Shown one piece after another: positions 1 through 7,672 of a stretch of 64,000 nucleotides of DNA. The DNA comes from JAOUGY01 sp963792365 (lineage in GTDB: Bacteria; Actinomycetota; Acidimicrobiia; Spongiisociales; ZC4RG35), in NCBI GenBank assembly GCA_963792365.1, contig CAWBVW010000001.1, forward strand, positions 186,001-250,000. Direction: 5' to 3'. Position numbers and translations under genes: made by a program. Positions within the stretch are counted from its first letter, which is position 1. Every line of letters starts with the position of its first letter. A model generated the notes under the pieces. That model searched no databases and had not been told where the DNA came from. It saw only the letters and a program-made list of their open reading frames with translations.

Positions 1-214
1 GTCGTTCCGCATCCATTCGGACATGGGCTCGCACCTCGGAGGCGTCCACATCGAAGTGACAGGCGAGGACGTGACGGAGTGCACGGGCGGCGCACGCGGC
101 CTTACAGATGTGGATCTCCAACGGGCCTACCGTTCGACGGTCGATCCGAGACTGAACTACGAGCAGGCACTCGAACTCACACTTCTGGTCGCAGACAGCG
201 CCCGGAAGAGCTGA
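1..214 (+). CDS. aroG: Class II 3-deoxy-7-phosphoheptulonate (DAHP) synthase, C-terminal end only
   Basis: The reading frame is open from base 2 to a TGA at 212-214 and encodes about 70 residues. They carry the tail motifs of plant/actinobacterial class II DAHP synthases: HLGGVHIEVTGEDVTEC and, further on, DPRLNYEQALEL. The enzyme joins phosphoenolpyruvate and erythrose-4-phosphate in the first step of the shikimate pathway. Catalytic and metal-binding residues further upstream lie outside the window, so completeness cannot be judged. The assignment rests on recognising the C-terminal motifs. Nothing in the visible part looks damaged. The next gene downstream is a decayed DUF421 gene. Confidence 0.82.
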   Translation, partial: SFRIHSDMGSHLGGVHIEVTGEDVTECTGGARGLTDVDLQRAYRSTVDPRLNYEQALELTLLVADSARKS

Positions 215-216
215 CG

Positions 217-720
217 GGACGAGACGACCGGTTTCGGATCTGGATCGGTCGGGTAGCCGGCCGCCTCACAGTCGCCTGCTGCTCGTATGTGGCACTCATC
301 GCGATCCTCCGGGTATCGGGCAAGCGAACACTCTCGAAGCTCAATGCGTTCGACCTCGTGGTGACCGTCGCCCTCGGATCGACGTTCGCCACGATCCTCT
401 TGTCGACCACGGTCAGTCTCGCCGAGGGCATCACGGCACTCGTGGTCCTCGTGAGTCTGCAGAACGTCCTCGCCTGGTCCGTGACACACTCCCGACGTTT
501 GGAGCGCTTCGTCAAGTCCGAGCCGATGCTGCTCGCCCATGAGGGTCGACTCCTCCGGAGCGCAATGAGGTCGGAGCGGATCACCTAAGAGGAGGTCGAA
601 GCTGCCACCAGAGCAGCCGGCCTCGCCAGCGCCCCGGAAGCACGAGCCGTGGTGCTGGAATCCGACGGAAGTCTCAGCGTCCTCGAGGCGGATTCCACCG
701 GCGCCACACAGCTCATGAGA
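217..720 (+). pseudogene. DUF421 (YetF-type) membrane protein gene, broken by an in-frame TAA
   Basis: The frame encodes a DUF421-like protein: membrane segment, then SGKRTLSKLNAFDLVVTVALG, a second hydrophobic stretch (positions 403-480) and the soluble part starting VKSEPMLLAHEGRLL. A TAA at 586-588 interrupts it after SERIT. The same frame continues immediately with EEVEAATRAAGLAS and AVVLESDGSLSVLEA, which is the normal DUF421 ending. No ATG, GTG or TTG lies at the expected start either; the first in-frame GTG is at 289, inside the first membrane segment. Both defects point to a decayed gene. A shortened functional protein that ends before the last conserved region is possible but less likely. 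It is on the same strand as, and just after, the DAHP synthase. Confidence 0.75.
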
Positions 721-760
721 ACCCAAACGACTCTTCATTGCTCGATACCTCTCCCGATGA

Positions 761-795
761 ACGTGTTCGGCGCCCGCTATGGGCGCCGAACACGT
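761..795. terminator. Strong inverted repeat between convergent genes
   Basis: A perfect 15-bp stem (ACGTGTTCGGCGCCC at 761-775 and its complement at 781-795) encloses a 5-nt loop. It sits between the decayed DUF421 gene on the plus strand and the acyl-CoA synthetase that ends at 816 on the minus strand. That is the place for a bidirectional terminator. No long T-run follows, as is common in high-GC actinobacteria. Confidence 0.7.
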
Positions 796-815
796 CTACC
801 CGGATCGATGAGATG

Positions 816-2378
816 TCAATCCCCGGCTGCGGCGATGGCCTCGTCCTTCAGGACACGACGGAGGATCTTGCCGGACGCCGACTTCGGTATGGCTTCGGCT
901 TTTGTGACCTTGCCAAGTCGCTTGTAGTGGGCGACCTCGCCTGCGACGAAGTCTGCGATCTCCTGCTCGGTGGCGTCGTGCCCTGCCTTCATCACGACAT
1001 ACGCCACGGGGATCTCGCCGGCCTCTTCGTCCGGGAGGCCGATCACGGCTGCGTCCGCCACGGCCGGATGCGTGAGCAGCAACGCCTCCAACTCGGCAGG
1101 CGCCACCTGGAAGCCCTTGTACTTGATGAGCTCCTTCAACCGATCGACGATGTAGAGGTGGCCCTCGGCGTCGACATGCCCGATGTCGCCGGTGTGCAAC
1201 CATCCCTCGCCGTCGATCGTTTGGGCGGTGGCGGCTGCGTTGTTGAGATAGCCCTTCATCACCTGTGGACCTCGCACCCACACCTCGCCATCTTCGTCGA
1301 GCCCCAGCGGTTCGCCGGTCACGGTGTCGACGATCATCGTCTCGGTGTTCGGGGCGGTCACACCGACCGAACCCGGCTTGAACTCGCCGTGCGGCGTGAG
1401 GTGCGACACGGGTGAAAGCTCGGTCATTCCGTAGCCCTGGACCACCTCGCAATTCAGACGTGCGCCCGTTTCCGCCGCCAGCTCGGCAGACAGAGGGGCA
1501 GCCCCGGAAAAGATCTGCTCGAGCTTGGACATGTCGTAGGTGTCGACGATCGGATGCTTCGCCAGAGCAACGACGATCGGGGGCGCCACGAACGAGCGAG
1601 TCACGCCGTAGTCCTGATGGATCCTGAGGAATTCCTCGAGATCGAATCTGGGCATCGTGACGACGGTCGCGCCGGCAGCCAGTCCACAGTTCATCAACAC
1701 CTGCATTCCATAGATGTGAAAGAACGGAAGCACTGCGATCGCCGTCTCGTCCTCACGCAACTGCGCCGGCGCCAACGTTTGTTCGATGTTGGCCACCAGA
1801 TTGCGATGGGTCAGCATGACGCCCTTCGCCAGACCCGTCGTCCCCGACGAGTAGGGCAGCACCACGACGTCGTCGAGGTCGATCGGGATCTGCTCGTTCT
1901 GCGGCGAACCGAAGAGCGACGTGACCGGCTCGACGCCCTCGGCTTCACCAAACACGTAGATGTCCGTGACAGCCGTGTCCTCGGCCGCGGAGCGGGCGAC
2001 GTCGAGGAACATCGGGATCGTGACCAGGATGGTTGCAGCCGAATCGACCAGTTGGTGGTGGACCTCCCGATCGGTGTACGTGGGATTGATCGTCGTGACC
2101 GCCCCACCCGCCCGGGCCACGCCGTGGAAGACGACCGCGTACTCGGGGATGTTCGGCGACATGAGCCCAAGCACATCTCCCGGCCCGAAACCCCGTGCGG
2201 CCAATCCACCGGCCAGAGCCGCAATCCCTCCCGCGAGCTGCCCATACGTGAGCGTCCGACCACTCGGGCCGTCTATCAAAGCCGGCTTGTCGGCCAACCG
2301 TGCGGCGTGCCGCAGTACGTGGTCGGTCAAGGGGACGTCAGGGATGTCCAGACTCGGGAGCGGGCTCGAATGGATCAC
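816..2378 (-). CDS. Acyl-CoA synthetase of the 4-coumarate-CoA ligase type
   Basis: This 520-residue enzyme of the ANL (acyl/aryl-CoA synthetase) superfamily activates a carboxylic acid with ATP and transfers it to coenzyme A. Visible motifs are the P-loop YSSGTTGLAKGVMLTHRN (about 175-192), GYGMTELSPVSH (about 315), the hinge region RLKELIKYKGFQVAPAELEA (about 417) and the catalytic lysine in PKSASGKILRR near the C-terminus. Length and motif order fit 4CL-like ligases, but the substrate could be an aryl, medium-chain or long-chain acid and cannot be read from motifs alone. It lies 81 bp downstream of cobC on the same strand, and nothing ties it functionally to the cobalamin genes. Confidence 0.88.
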   Translation of the reverse strand: MIHSSPLPSLDIPDVPLTDHVLRHAARLADKPALIDGPSGRTLTYGQLAGGIAALAGGLAARGFGPGDVLGLMSPNIPEYAVVFHGVARAGGAVTTINPTYTDREVHHQLVDSAATILVTIPMFLDVARSAAEDTAVTDIYVFGEAEGVEPVTSLFGSPQNEQIPIDLDDVVVLPYSSGTTGLAKGVMLTHRNLVANIEQTLAPAQLREDETAIAVLPFFHIYGMQVLMNCGLAAGATVVTMPRFDLEEFLRIHQDYGVTRSFVAPPIVVALAKHPIVDTYDMSKLEQIFSGAAPLSAELAAETGARLNCEVVQGYGMTELSPVSHLTPHGEFKPGSVGVTAPNTETMIVDTVTGEPLGLDEDGEVWVRGPQVMKGYLNNAAATAQTIDGEGWLHTGDIGHVDAEGHLYIVDRLKELIKYKGFQVAPAELEALLLTHPAVADAAVIGLPDEEAGEIPVAYVVMKAGHDATEQEIADFVAGEVAHYKRLGKVTKAEAIPKSASGKILRRVLKDEAIAAAGD

Positions 2379-2459
2379 AGGTCTCCTCTGAGAGATGGCC
2401 CCCTATTGTGACGGCTCGTCAAACGATCTGTCGCCGTGCCGGTCGATCAATATCGCCGA

Positions 2460-3014
2460 TCATTCGATTCGCCGACGTGCCCCCCAGTCGAGGCGGGTGA
2501 CCTCTTCATGCCCGGGAAATCCCTCGCTTCCGCACATACGCAGCAGAAGACGGATCACGCCGCCATGACTCACGAGCAGGTGCCGGCCCGCCGGAAGGCG
2601 AGACAAGAAGTCCACGACCCGCGTTCGGAGATCCACCATCGACTCACCACCGGGAGCCGCGAACCCGTCGAAATCTCGAAGGGCGGCCTGGGTGGCTTCG
2701 TCGAGCTGATCCCATCTCGAACCTTCCAGCTGCCCGAAGTCCAGTTCCCGCAATCGGGAGTCGCGACTCGGCTCACGCCCGCCGACGATCGTGGCCGTCT
2801 CGACAGCCCGGAGCAGGTCCGAGCTCCAGATCGAATCGAACTCGATGCCATCGAGCCGGCCGGCGAGCAAGACCGCCTGTGCTCGGCCCCGATCGTTCAG
2901 CTCGACGTCGGTCCAACCCTGAAAACGTAGGGCGGAGTTCCAGTCGGTCTCCCCGTGGCGCACCAACCACAGCTCGATGTCACCGGCCCCAACCGTCGCT
3001 CCGTCACTATCCAA
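2460..3014 (-). CDS. cobC: Histidine phosphatase, probable alpha-ribazole phosphatase CobC
   Basis: This 184-residue histidine-phosphatase superfamily protein has the phosphohistidine motif LVRHGETDWN near residue 18, followed by DLLRAVETA, RELDFGQLEG and the second catalytic histidine in LLVSHGGVIR. The family ranges from phosphoglycerate mutases to CobC. The alpha-ribazole-5'-phosphate phosphatase role is inferred from position: it lies 12 bp after cobT at the end of the cobalamin operon. CobT makes alpha-ribazole phosphate, which is the CobC substrate. The likely start is TTG at 3014, with a GAGG sequence about 8 nt upstream; no ATG lies between it and the first conserved motif. Confidence 0.75.
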   Translation of the reverse strand: MDSDGATVGAGDIELWLVRHGETDWNSALRFQGWTDVELNDRGRAQAVLLAGRLDGIEFDSIWSSDLLRAVETATIVGGREPSRDSRLRELDFGQLEGSRWDQLDEATQAALRDFDGFAAPGGESMVDLRTRVVDFLSRLPAGRHLLVSHGGVIRLLLRMCGSEGFPGHEEVTRLDWGARRRIE

Positions 3015-3026
3015 CCGACAGCCGCC

Positions 3027-4013
3027 TCATCGGAGTCCCCACTCGTCGAACGTGGCCACGTCCACGACTCCCGCCGCAGCCATTCTCAGGAGGGGCACCG
3101 CCGCGAGCGCTCCCGCTGCCTCACCGACCCGGATACCGAGGTCCAGGAGCGCTCGAAGCCCCAGCCGGTCGAGGAGACGGGCGTGACCCGGTTCAGGCGA
3201 CACGTGCGACGGGAGACAGTGAGCCAGCGCCCCTGGCATCAGGAACTCGAGTGGCGCCACCGACGCAGCGACCACAAAACCGTCGAGCAGCGTTGGGATC
3301 GAACGAGCTCTCGCCTCGAGGCATGCGCCGGCGAGGACTGCCATCTCGCTTCCCCCGAGCTGGCGCAGAATCTCCATCGGTCCCTGTCCCGAGACCCGAC
3401 GACGGGCCTGCTCGACCACCGCCAGCTTTCGCTCGAGCCCTTGGTCGTCGACCCCCGATCCACGTCCGACCCAGTTCTCGACGGGTCCACCACACAGGGC
3501 CGCTGCGACGGCCGCAGCGGCGGTGGTGTTCCCGCTCCCGGTCTCTCCCAGAACCAGGAGATCGGTGTCGAGGTCTGCCACCGTGTCGCGGCCAAGTTCG
3601 ATCAATTCGTTGAGCCGAGGCTCGTCGAGAGCCGCCTCTACGGTGATGTCACCGGTCGGCGCCTCGACACCGGCGTCGACCAATCGGAGTGCGACACCGG
3701 CCGACCGCGCGAGCACACTCGATGTCGCCACGCCGGCGCGAATGGCGTCCACAACGGCCCGGGTCACATGGGGCAGAGAAGCGCTCACGCCGCGCCGGGT
3801 GACTCCGTGGTCGGCTGCGGCCAGAACCAATACTGGGCTGAGCACCGTCGGGCAATCGGTCCGTTGCCACTCGGCCAGCCAGGCTGCGACGTCGTCGAGT
3901 CGACCCAGACCACCGGAGGGGCGCAAAGCTCGCGCCGCCCGGTCGGCCACCGCCTGACGGGCCAGGAGGTCGGGACCGGGGAGATCGGTCAGGTCCACCA
4001 GATCAGACATCAC
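3027..4013 (-). CDS. cobT: Nicotinate-nucleotide--dimethylbenzimidazole phosphoribosyltransferase CobT
   Basis: The 328-residue protein transfers phosphoribose from nicotinate mononucleotide to dimethylbenzimidazole, giving alpha-ribazole phosphate for the lower ligand of cobalamin. Family signatures are AADHGVTRRGVSASLP, the phosphate-binding GETGSGNTTAAAA, and LGIRVGEAAGA. The last contains the expected catalytic glutamate, at about residue 298. Length is close to the usual 340-350. It lies 25 bp after cobO and 12 bp before cobC, so it is almost certainly cotranscribed. Its partner genes cobU and cobS are not in the window. Confidence 0.93.
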   Translation of the reverse strand: MMSDLVDLTDLPGPDLLARQAVADRAARALRPSGGLGRLDDVAAWLAEWQRTDCPTVLSPVLVLAAADHGVTRRGVSASLPHVTRAVVDAIRAGVATSSVLARSAGVALRLVDAGVEAPTGDITVEAALDEPRLNELIELGRDTVADLDTDLLVLGETGSGNTTAAAAVAAALCGGPVENWVGRGSGVDDQGLERKLAVVEQARRRVSGQGPMEILRQLGGSEMAVLAGACLEARARSIPTLLDGFVVAASVAPLEFLMPGALAHCLPSHVSPEPGHARLLDRLGLRALLDLGIRVGEAAGALAAVPLLRMAAAGVVDVATFDEWGLR

Positions 4014-4038
4014 ACCTCGGCGATCGGGGCATTCGGAC

Positions 4039-4614
4039 TCAGAAATCGAGCCCGCGACGGGCCATCACACCACGATCGTACGCATGTTTGACCTTCACCA
4101 TCTCGGTCACGGTATCTGCGATTTCGATCAGCGGAGTCGGCGCATCACGACCGGTGACGATCACGTTGACGTGTTCCGGCCTCGTGCGGATGGTCTCGAC
4201 GACCTCGCCGGTATCGACCCAATCCCAGTTCATCGGATAGGTGAGCTCGTCCAGAATCACAAGTTCGTACTGTCCACCGGAGATCACGCCGGCCGCGAAC
4301 TGCCACGCCTCCCTGGCGATTGCCTCGGACTCGGACATGTCACTCGAGTCCCAAGTGAACCCGTCGCCGATTGCCCACCAGTCGACGCCGAGGTCACGGC
4401 CGACCTTCTCCTCACCCACTTTCCAGTCGCCCGACTTGAGGAACTGGATCACACAAACACGCCAGCCTCTGGCCACGGCGCGAACCATGGTTCCGAAGGC
4501 CGCCGTGGACTTTCCCTTGCCGTCGCCGGTGTTGACCAGCACCAAGGAGGGGGCCCGGATGGAGCCGGGGTCCGGTCGTTCAACTGGCGGTTCCGACGGT
4601 GACACATCACTCAT
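4039..4614 (-). CDS. cobO: Corrinoid adenosyltransferase CobO (CobA/BtuR type)
   Basis: The 191-residue enzyme moves the adenosyl group of ATP to the cobalt of a reduced corrinoid, making the coenzyme form. The P-loop NTGDGKGKSTAAFG lies near residues 28-41. VCVIQFLKSGDWKVGEE and the acidic ILDELTYPMNW match the CobA/BtuR family, and the C-terminus shows the typical HAYDRGVMARRGLDF. Its start codon overlaps the btuD stop in an ATGA (4611-4614), so its translation is probably coupled to the transporter genes. Import plus adenosylation in one operon suits salvage of external corrinoids. Confidence 0.94.
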   Translation of the reverse strand: MSDVSPSEPPVERPDPGSIRAPSLVLVNTGDGKGKSTAAFGTMVRAVARGWRVCVIQFLKSGDWKVGEEKVGRDLGVDWWAIGDGFTWDSSDMSESEAIAREAWQFAAGVISGGQYELVILDELTYPMNWDWVDTGEVVETIRTRPEHVNVIVTGRDAPTPLIEIADTVTEMVKVKHAYDRGVMARRGLDF

Positions 4615-5426
4615 GCGCGCTCAGCCATGCTGGCAGCTTCTCCGAGCGGGTGGGAATCGCGTATTGGTATCACCACGATGCCACCCCGTCCATCGTCGAG
4701 GACCCGTACCGAAGCCCCGTAGTGCGTCCTGATGATCGGTTCCGTCAGCACCGTTGCAGGCAACCCTTCCGCCACGACGGCGCCCTCAGCAACCATGATC
4801 AACCGATCGCAGAACTGGGCCGCCAGCGTGAGGTCGTGGAGAGCCGCCACCACCGTGAGCCCGCAGCTGCGCCGGATTCGGTCGACCAGACCCAACACTT
4901 GCTGTGCGTGCCCCACGTCGAGAGCGGCCGTCGGCTCGTCCAGTAGAAGGATCGGGGACGCTTGCGCCAGCGATCGCGCAAGCACGGCACGCTGCTGTTC
5001 TCCGCCGGAGAGCGCTCCGAGCGGGCGGTGGGCGAAGTCTTCCAGATCGAGTGATGCGATGGCGTCCCGCACCGCCTCGAGGTCGGTGGCTCCCTCCATC
5101 TTGAAATACCCGAGGTGTGGGGCCCGCCCCAGCATGACGTAGTCGATGACCCGCATGTCAGGCGGCAGCTCAGGCCTCTGCGGAACCATCGAGACGCTGC
5201 GCGCCCATGCCGACCTCGAGAGTCGAGACGCCGGTTCGTCACCGATGGAGATGTCGCCGGATACGGCCACCGAGCCGGCGATCGCCCTCAGCACGGTGGT
5301 CTTCCCCGCGCCGTTGGGGCCGACGAGCCCCACGAACTCACCGGAGCCCGCGAAGAGGTCGACATTGGACACCAGTGCCTGCCCATCGATGCGCACCGTC
5401 ACGGACCGCAGAGCGAAGGAGGTCAT
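4611..5426 (-). CDS. btuD: Vitamin B12 ABC transporter, ATP-binding subunit
   Basis: The 271-residue ATPase of a BtuFCD-type importer has all the expected motifs in order: Walker A GPNGAGKTT, Q-loop MVPQRPELP, signature LSGGEQQRAV, Walker B ILLLDEPTAALD and the switch histidine in ALHDLTLA. The frame is open much further upstream, but that part runs through btuC in another frame. The ATG at 5426 overlaps the btuC stop as ATGA and gives a normal family length. FecE-type ferric siderophore ATPases look similar; the riboswitch and cob genes decide for corrinoid. Confidence 0.93.
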   Translation of the reverse strand: MTSFALRSVTVRIDGQALVSNVDLFAGSGEFVGLVGPNGAGKTTVLRAIAGSVAVSGDISIGDEPASRLSRSAWARSVSMVPQRPELPPDMRVIDYVMLGRAPHLGYFKMEGATDLEAVRDAIASLDLEDFAHRPLGALSGGEQQRAVLARSLAQASPILLLDEPTAALDVGHAQQVLGLVDRIRRSCGLTVVAALHDLTLAAQFCDRLIMVAEGAVVAEGLPATVLTEPIIRTHYGASVRVLDDGRGGIVVIPIRDSHPLGEAASMAERA

Positions 5427-6457
5427 GCCATCCCCCGGGTCGTTCGGAGCACCAGGATGAAGAACGGTCCTCCGAGGAACGCAGTCACCACGCCAATCGG
5501 TAGCTCGGCCGGGTTCAGTGCGGTCCGAGCCACCAGGTCGGCGCCCACCATGAAGGCCCCGCCGAGGATGCCGGCCAGCGGAAGGACCACGCGGTAGCTG
5601 GAGCCGCCCACGAGGCGTATGGCGTGCGGAACGATGATTCCGACGAATGCGATCAAACCGGCAACCGAGACGGCGGCTGCCGTTCCGAGGGTGGCCGCGA
5701 GCACCACGGAGAGTCGGACCCTGTTCACCGGTACCCCCAACCCGGCGGCTTCCTCGTCCCCGAGGGCAAGTGTGTCGAGCAGTCTGCGGTGCACGAGGAT
5801 GACGATCGCCGCCACCGCGACGTATGGAACGATCAGACCGACCTCTTCCCATCCATTGGTGGACAATCGGCCCAGGATCCACGAGAACACCTCACGTATG
5901 GTCTCGGCGTTGCGCTGCTGGACATAGGTCTGCACCGCCGTGAGGAACGACGCGACCGCCACTCCGGCAAGGATCAGGCTGGTCGCCGATCGGCTGCGGA
6001 CCGTTCGACCGAGGCCGTAGGTCATGGCCACCCCCGTCAATGCCCCGATGAAAGCTGCGGCAGGGAGTGCAACGGCCACACCGGAGACGATCACAATGGT
6101 CGCGCCGAGACCGGCACCCGCTGCCACGCCGAGCAGGTACGGGTCGGCGAGCGGATTGCGGAAGACTCCCTGGTACGCCGCTCCCGACATGGCGAGCATT
6201 GCACCGACCAATGCGCCGAGAACCACCCGCGGGAAGCGCACCAACCACAGGATGTCGAGCTGGCGCTCGGTCAACCCGGTGTCGATGGCGACGAAGGGCA
6301 GCCGATCGAACACGGCCTGGAGCGCTGAAACCGGAGAGATCGAGGCAGGACCGACGGCGGCGGCCAGACCCATCGTCACCAGCAGCACGACCACCGCAGC
6401 CGCCACCCAGGGCCCACGCAGCCTGGCGGGCGCCGCCATCGCTGTCTGCGCGCTCAC
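5423..6457 (-). CDS. btuC: Vitamin B12 ABC transporter, permease subunit
   Basis: This 344-residue FecCD/BtuC-family permease has many hydrophobic segments and the family motifs RFPRVVLGALVGAMLAMSG, FRNPLADPYLLGVAAGAGLG and GLIAFVGIIVPHAIRL. The last includes the coupling region that contacts the ATPase. The chosen start is GTG at 6457, which overlaps the btuF stop as GTGA and has GGAGAGGA just upstream. Starting at the upstream ATG at 6523 would extend it about 22 residues into btuF and add a hydrophilic leader. The C-terminus overlaps btuD by 4 bp. Confidence 0.94.
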   Translation of the reverse strand: MSAQTAMAAPARLRGPWVAAAVVVLLVTMGLAAAVGPASISPVSALQAVFDRLPFVAIDTGLTERQLDILWLVRFPRVVLGALVGAMLAMSGAAYQGVFRNPLADPYLLGVAAGAGLGATIVIVSGVAVALPAAAFIGALTGVAMTYGLGRTVRSRSATSLILAGVAVASFLTAVQTYVQQRNAETIREVFSWILGRLSTNGWEEVGLIVPYVAVAAIVILVHRRLLDTLALGDEEAAGLGVPVNRVRLSVVLAATLGTAAAVSVAGLIAFVGIIVPHAIRLVGGSSYRVVLPLAGILGGAFMVGADLVARTALNPAELPIGVVTAFLGGPFFILVLRTTRGMA

Positions 6458-7413
6458 GTCGGATTCCTCTCCGCGATCGCCCGACCGATGCCCCGCACGA
6501 ACTCCACCACACGCGGTCCCCACCGTGACGACACGTCATCGTCGAACACGACGATCGAACCGCTTCGCACGGCGGTGAGCTGATCCCACCCCGCTCGCTC
6601 CCCCACGCTCTGAGCGGTGTCCGCGCAGCAGTCGGTCAGGAAGATGAAGTCGGGGTCTGCATCCAGAATGAACTCCGCCGAGAGCTGGGGATACCCGAAG
6701 CTGGCCCCGTCGGCGTCGGCAGGATCCGCGATGTTCTCGAGGCCAAACAGCCCATAGAGGTGTCCGATGAACGTCGACGACGTCACCGTGAAATGGGAGG
6801 AGTCGAGCTCGTGGTAATAGGTGAGGGGCGTGTCCGACGGCGGCGTGGACTCGACCGCACGCGTCACTCCCGCCTTCATCTGCGAAACGACCTCGGCGGC
6901 TTCCTGCGAATGGCCGGTGGCCGCTCCTATGACCTGTATCTGCGCATACACGTCGTCCAGGGTCAGCACATCGAGACCGGAGAGCTGGAGCACCTCGATT
7001 CCGAGTCCGCCGAGCGAGGCGGCAACCCCCTCGATGTCGTCGGAGATCACGACCAGATCCGGGTCGTACTCCGTAATCGCTTCGATGTTGGGGGTGAAGC
7101 CGGACAGGTCGGTCACAGGTGCCTCGGCCGGAAAGTAGGAGTACTCGTCGACCGCCACCACCTGGTCCCCTGCTCCGACCTCGAACAGCATCTCGGTGGC
7201 GGTGGGCGAAAGCGACACGATGGCGCCGGGACGCTCCTCTATCGTCACCTCGCCGTTGGTACCACTGACTGTCACCGGGAACGAGGCCTCGCCTGGGGTG
7301 GTCGTCGCGGTGGTCGGTGCTGCGGTGCCCGGTGTTGCGTCGGTCGTCGCAGTGGCGCCGCCAGAGCACGCAGCCAGGAAAACGGCGAGGAACGCCGCCG
7401 TCATCGATCTCAT
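6454..7413 (-). CDS. btuF: Vitamin B12-binding lipoprotein (BtuF-like substrate-binding protein)
   Basis: A 319-residue extracytoplasmic binding protein. Its signal peptide ends in a lipobox-like FLAACSGG with the cysteine near residue 16, followed by a Thr/Ala-rich linker. Two helical-backbone lobes follow, with the family phrases ERPGAIVSLSPTATEMLFEVGAGDQVV and AITEYDPDLVVISDD. The ATG at 7413 is preceded by GGAGGAT. A start 42 bp upstream would spoil the signal peptide. It is the first gene of the operon, directly after the cobalamin riboswitch, and its ribosome-binding site lies in a hairpin. Confidence 0.93.
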   Translation of the reverse strand: MRSMTAAFLAVFLAACSGGATATTDATPGTAAPTTATTTPGEASFPVTVSGTNGEVTIEERPGAIVSLSPTATEMLFEVGAGDQVVAVDEYSYFPAEAPVTDLSGFTPNIEAITEYDPDLVVISDDIEGVAASLGGLGIEVLQLSGLDVLTLDDVYAQIQVIGAATGHSQEAAEVVSQMKAGVTRAVESTPPSDTPLTYYHELDSSHFTVTSSTFIGHLYGLFGLENIADPADADGASFGYPQLSAEFILDADPDFIFLTDCCADTAQSVGERAGWDQLTAVRSGSIVVFDDDVSSRWGPRVVEFVRGIGRAIAERNPT

Positions 7414-7415
7414 CA

Positions 7416-7438
7416 CATCCTCCGTTTCCGGGAGGATG
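7416..7438 (-). promoter_or_regulatory. Hairpin sequestering the btuF Shine-Dalgarno sequence
   Basis: Bases 7416-7423 and 7431-7438 form an 8-bp perfect stem (CATCCTCC with GGAGGATG) around a 7-nt loop. The minus-strand GGAGGATG arm is the ribosome-binding site of btuF, three bases from its ATG. Together with the upstream riboswitch it looks like the expression platform of a translational OFF switch. This is an inference from complementarity; alternative pairing was not computed. Confidence 0.6.
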
Positions 7439-7489
7439 AAGGGGTCTGCCGGCAATCCCTGTGCCGACGAACGGAACCTTCACCTCGAG

Positions 7490-7625
7490 GCTTGTTCGTC
7501 ATCCACGACTGGGAGGCGACCTGGCTCATCCGCTCGACGAGCGGCTTGACAGTTGCGGGACAGCACCGGACTCACACCGGATTTCGCTCCCATCGTGGGC
7601 CGCGGAGCACCGCGGTGATCGGAGC
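7490..7625 (-). promoter_or_regulatory. Cobalamin riboswitch (aptamer)
   Basis: Read on the minus strand, this leader has the conserved cobalamin-aptamer pieces in the right order. GAAATCCGGTGTGAGTCCGG comes first, then GCTGTCCCGCAACTGTCAAG, a GCCGCTCG/CGAGCGG-type hairpin, and the B12-box relative GAGCCAGGTCGCCTCCC at 7511-7527. It lies about 80-210 bases upstream of btuF, the first gene of the uptake/salvage operon. Binding of adenosylcobalamin is expected to lower expression. The outer limits are approximate. Confidence 0.92.
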
Positions 7626-7672
7626 ATAGCGGGACCGGCCCGACCCACACTCGTCAGAGGTATCGTCGGCCG

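Noticed and set aside
586..588. TAA in the DUF421 gene as a recoded codon
   Set aside because: Selenocysteine uses UGA and pyrrolysine UAG; TAA is not recoded in known bacteria, so a nonsense mutation is the simpler reading.
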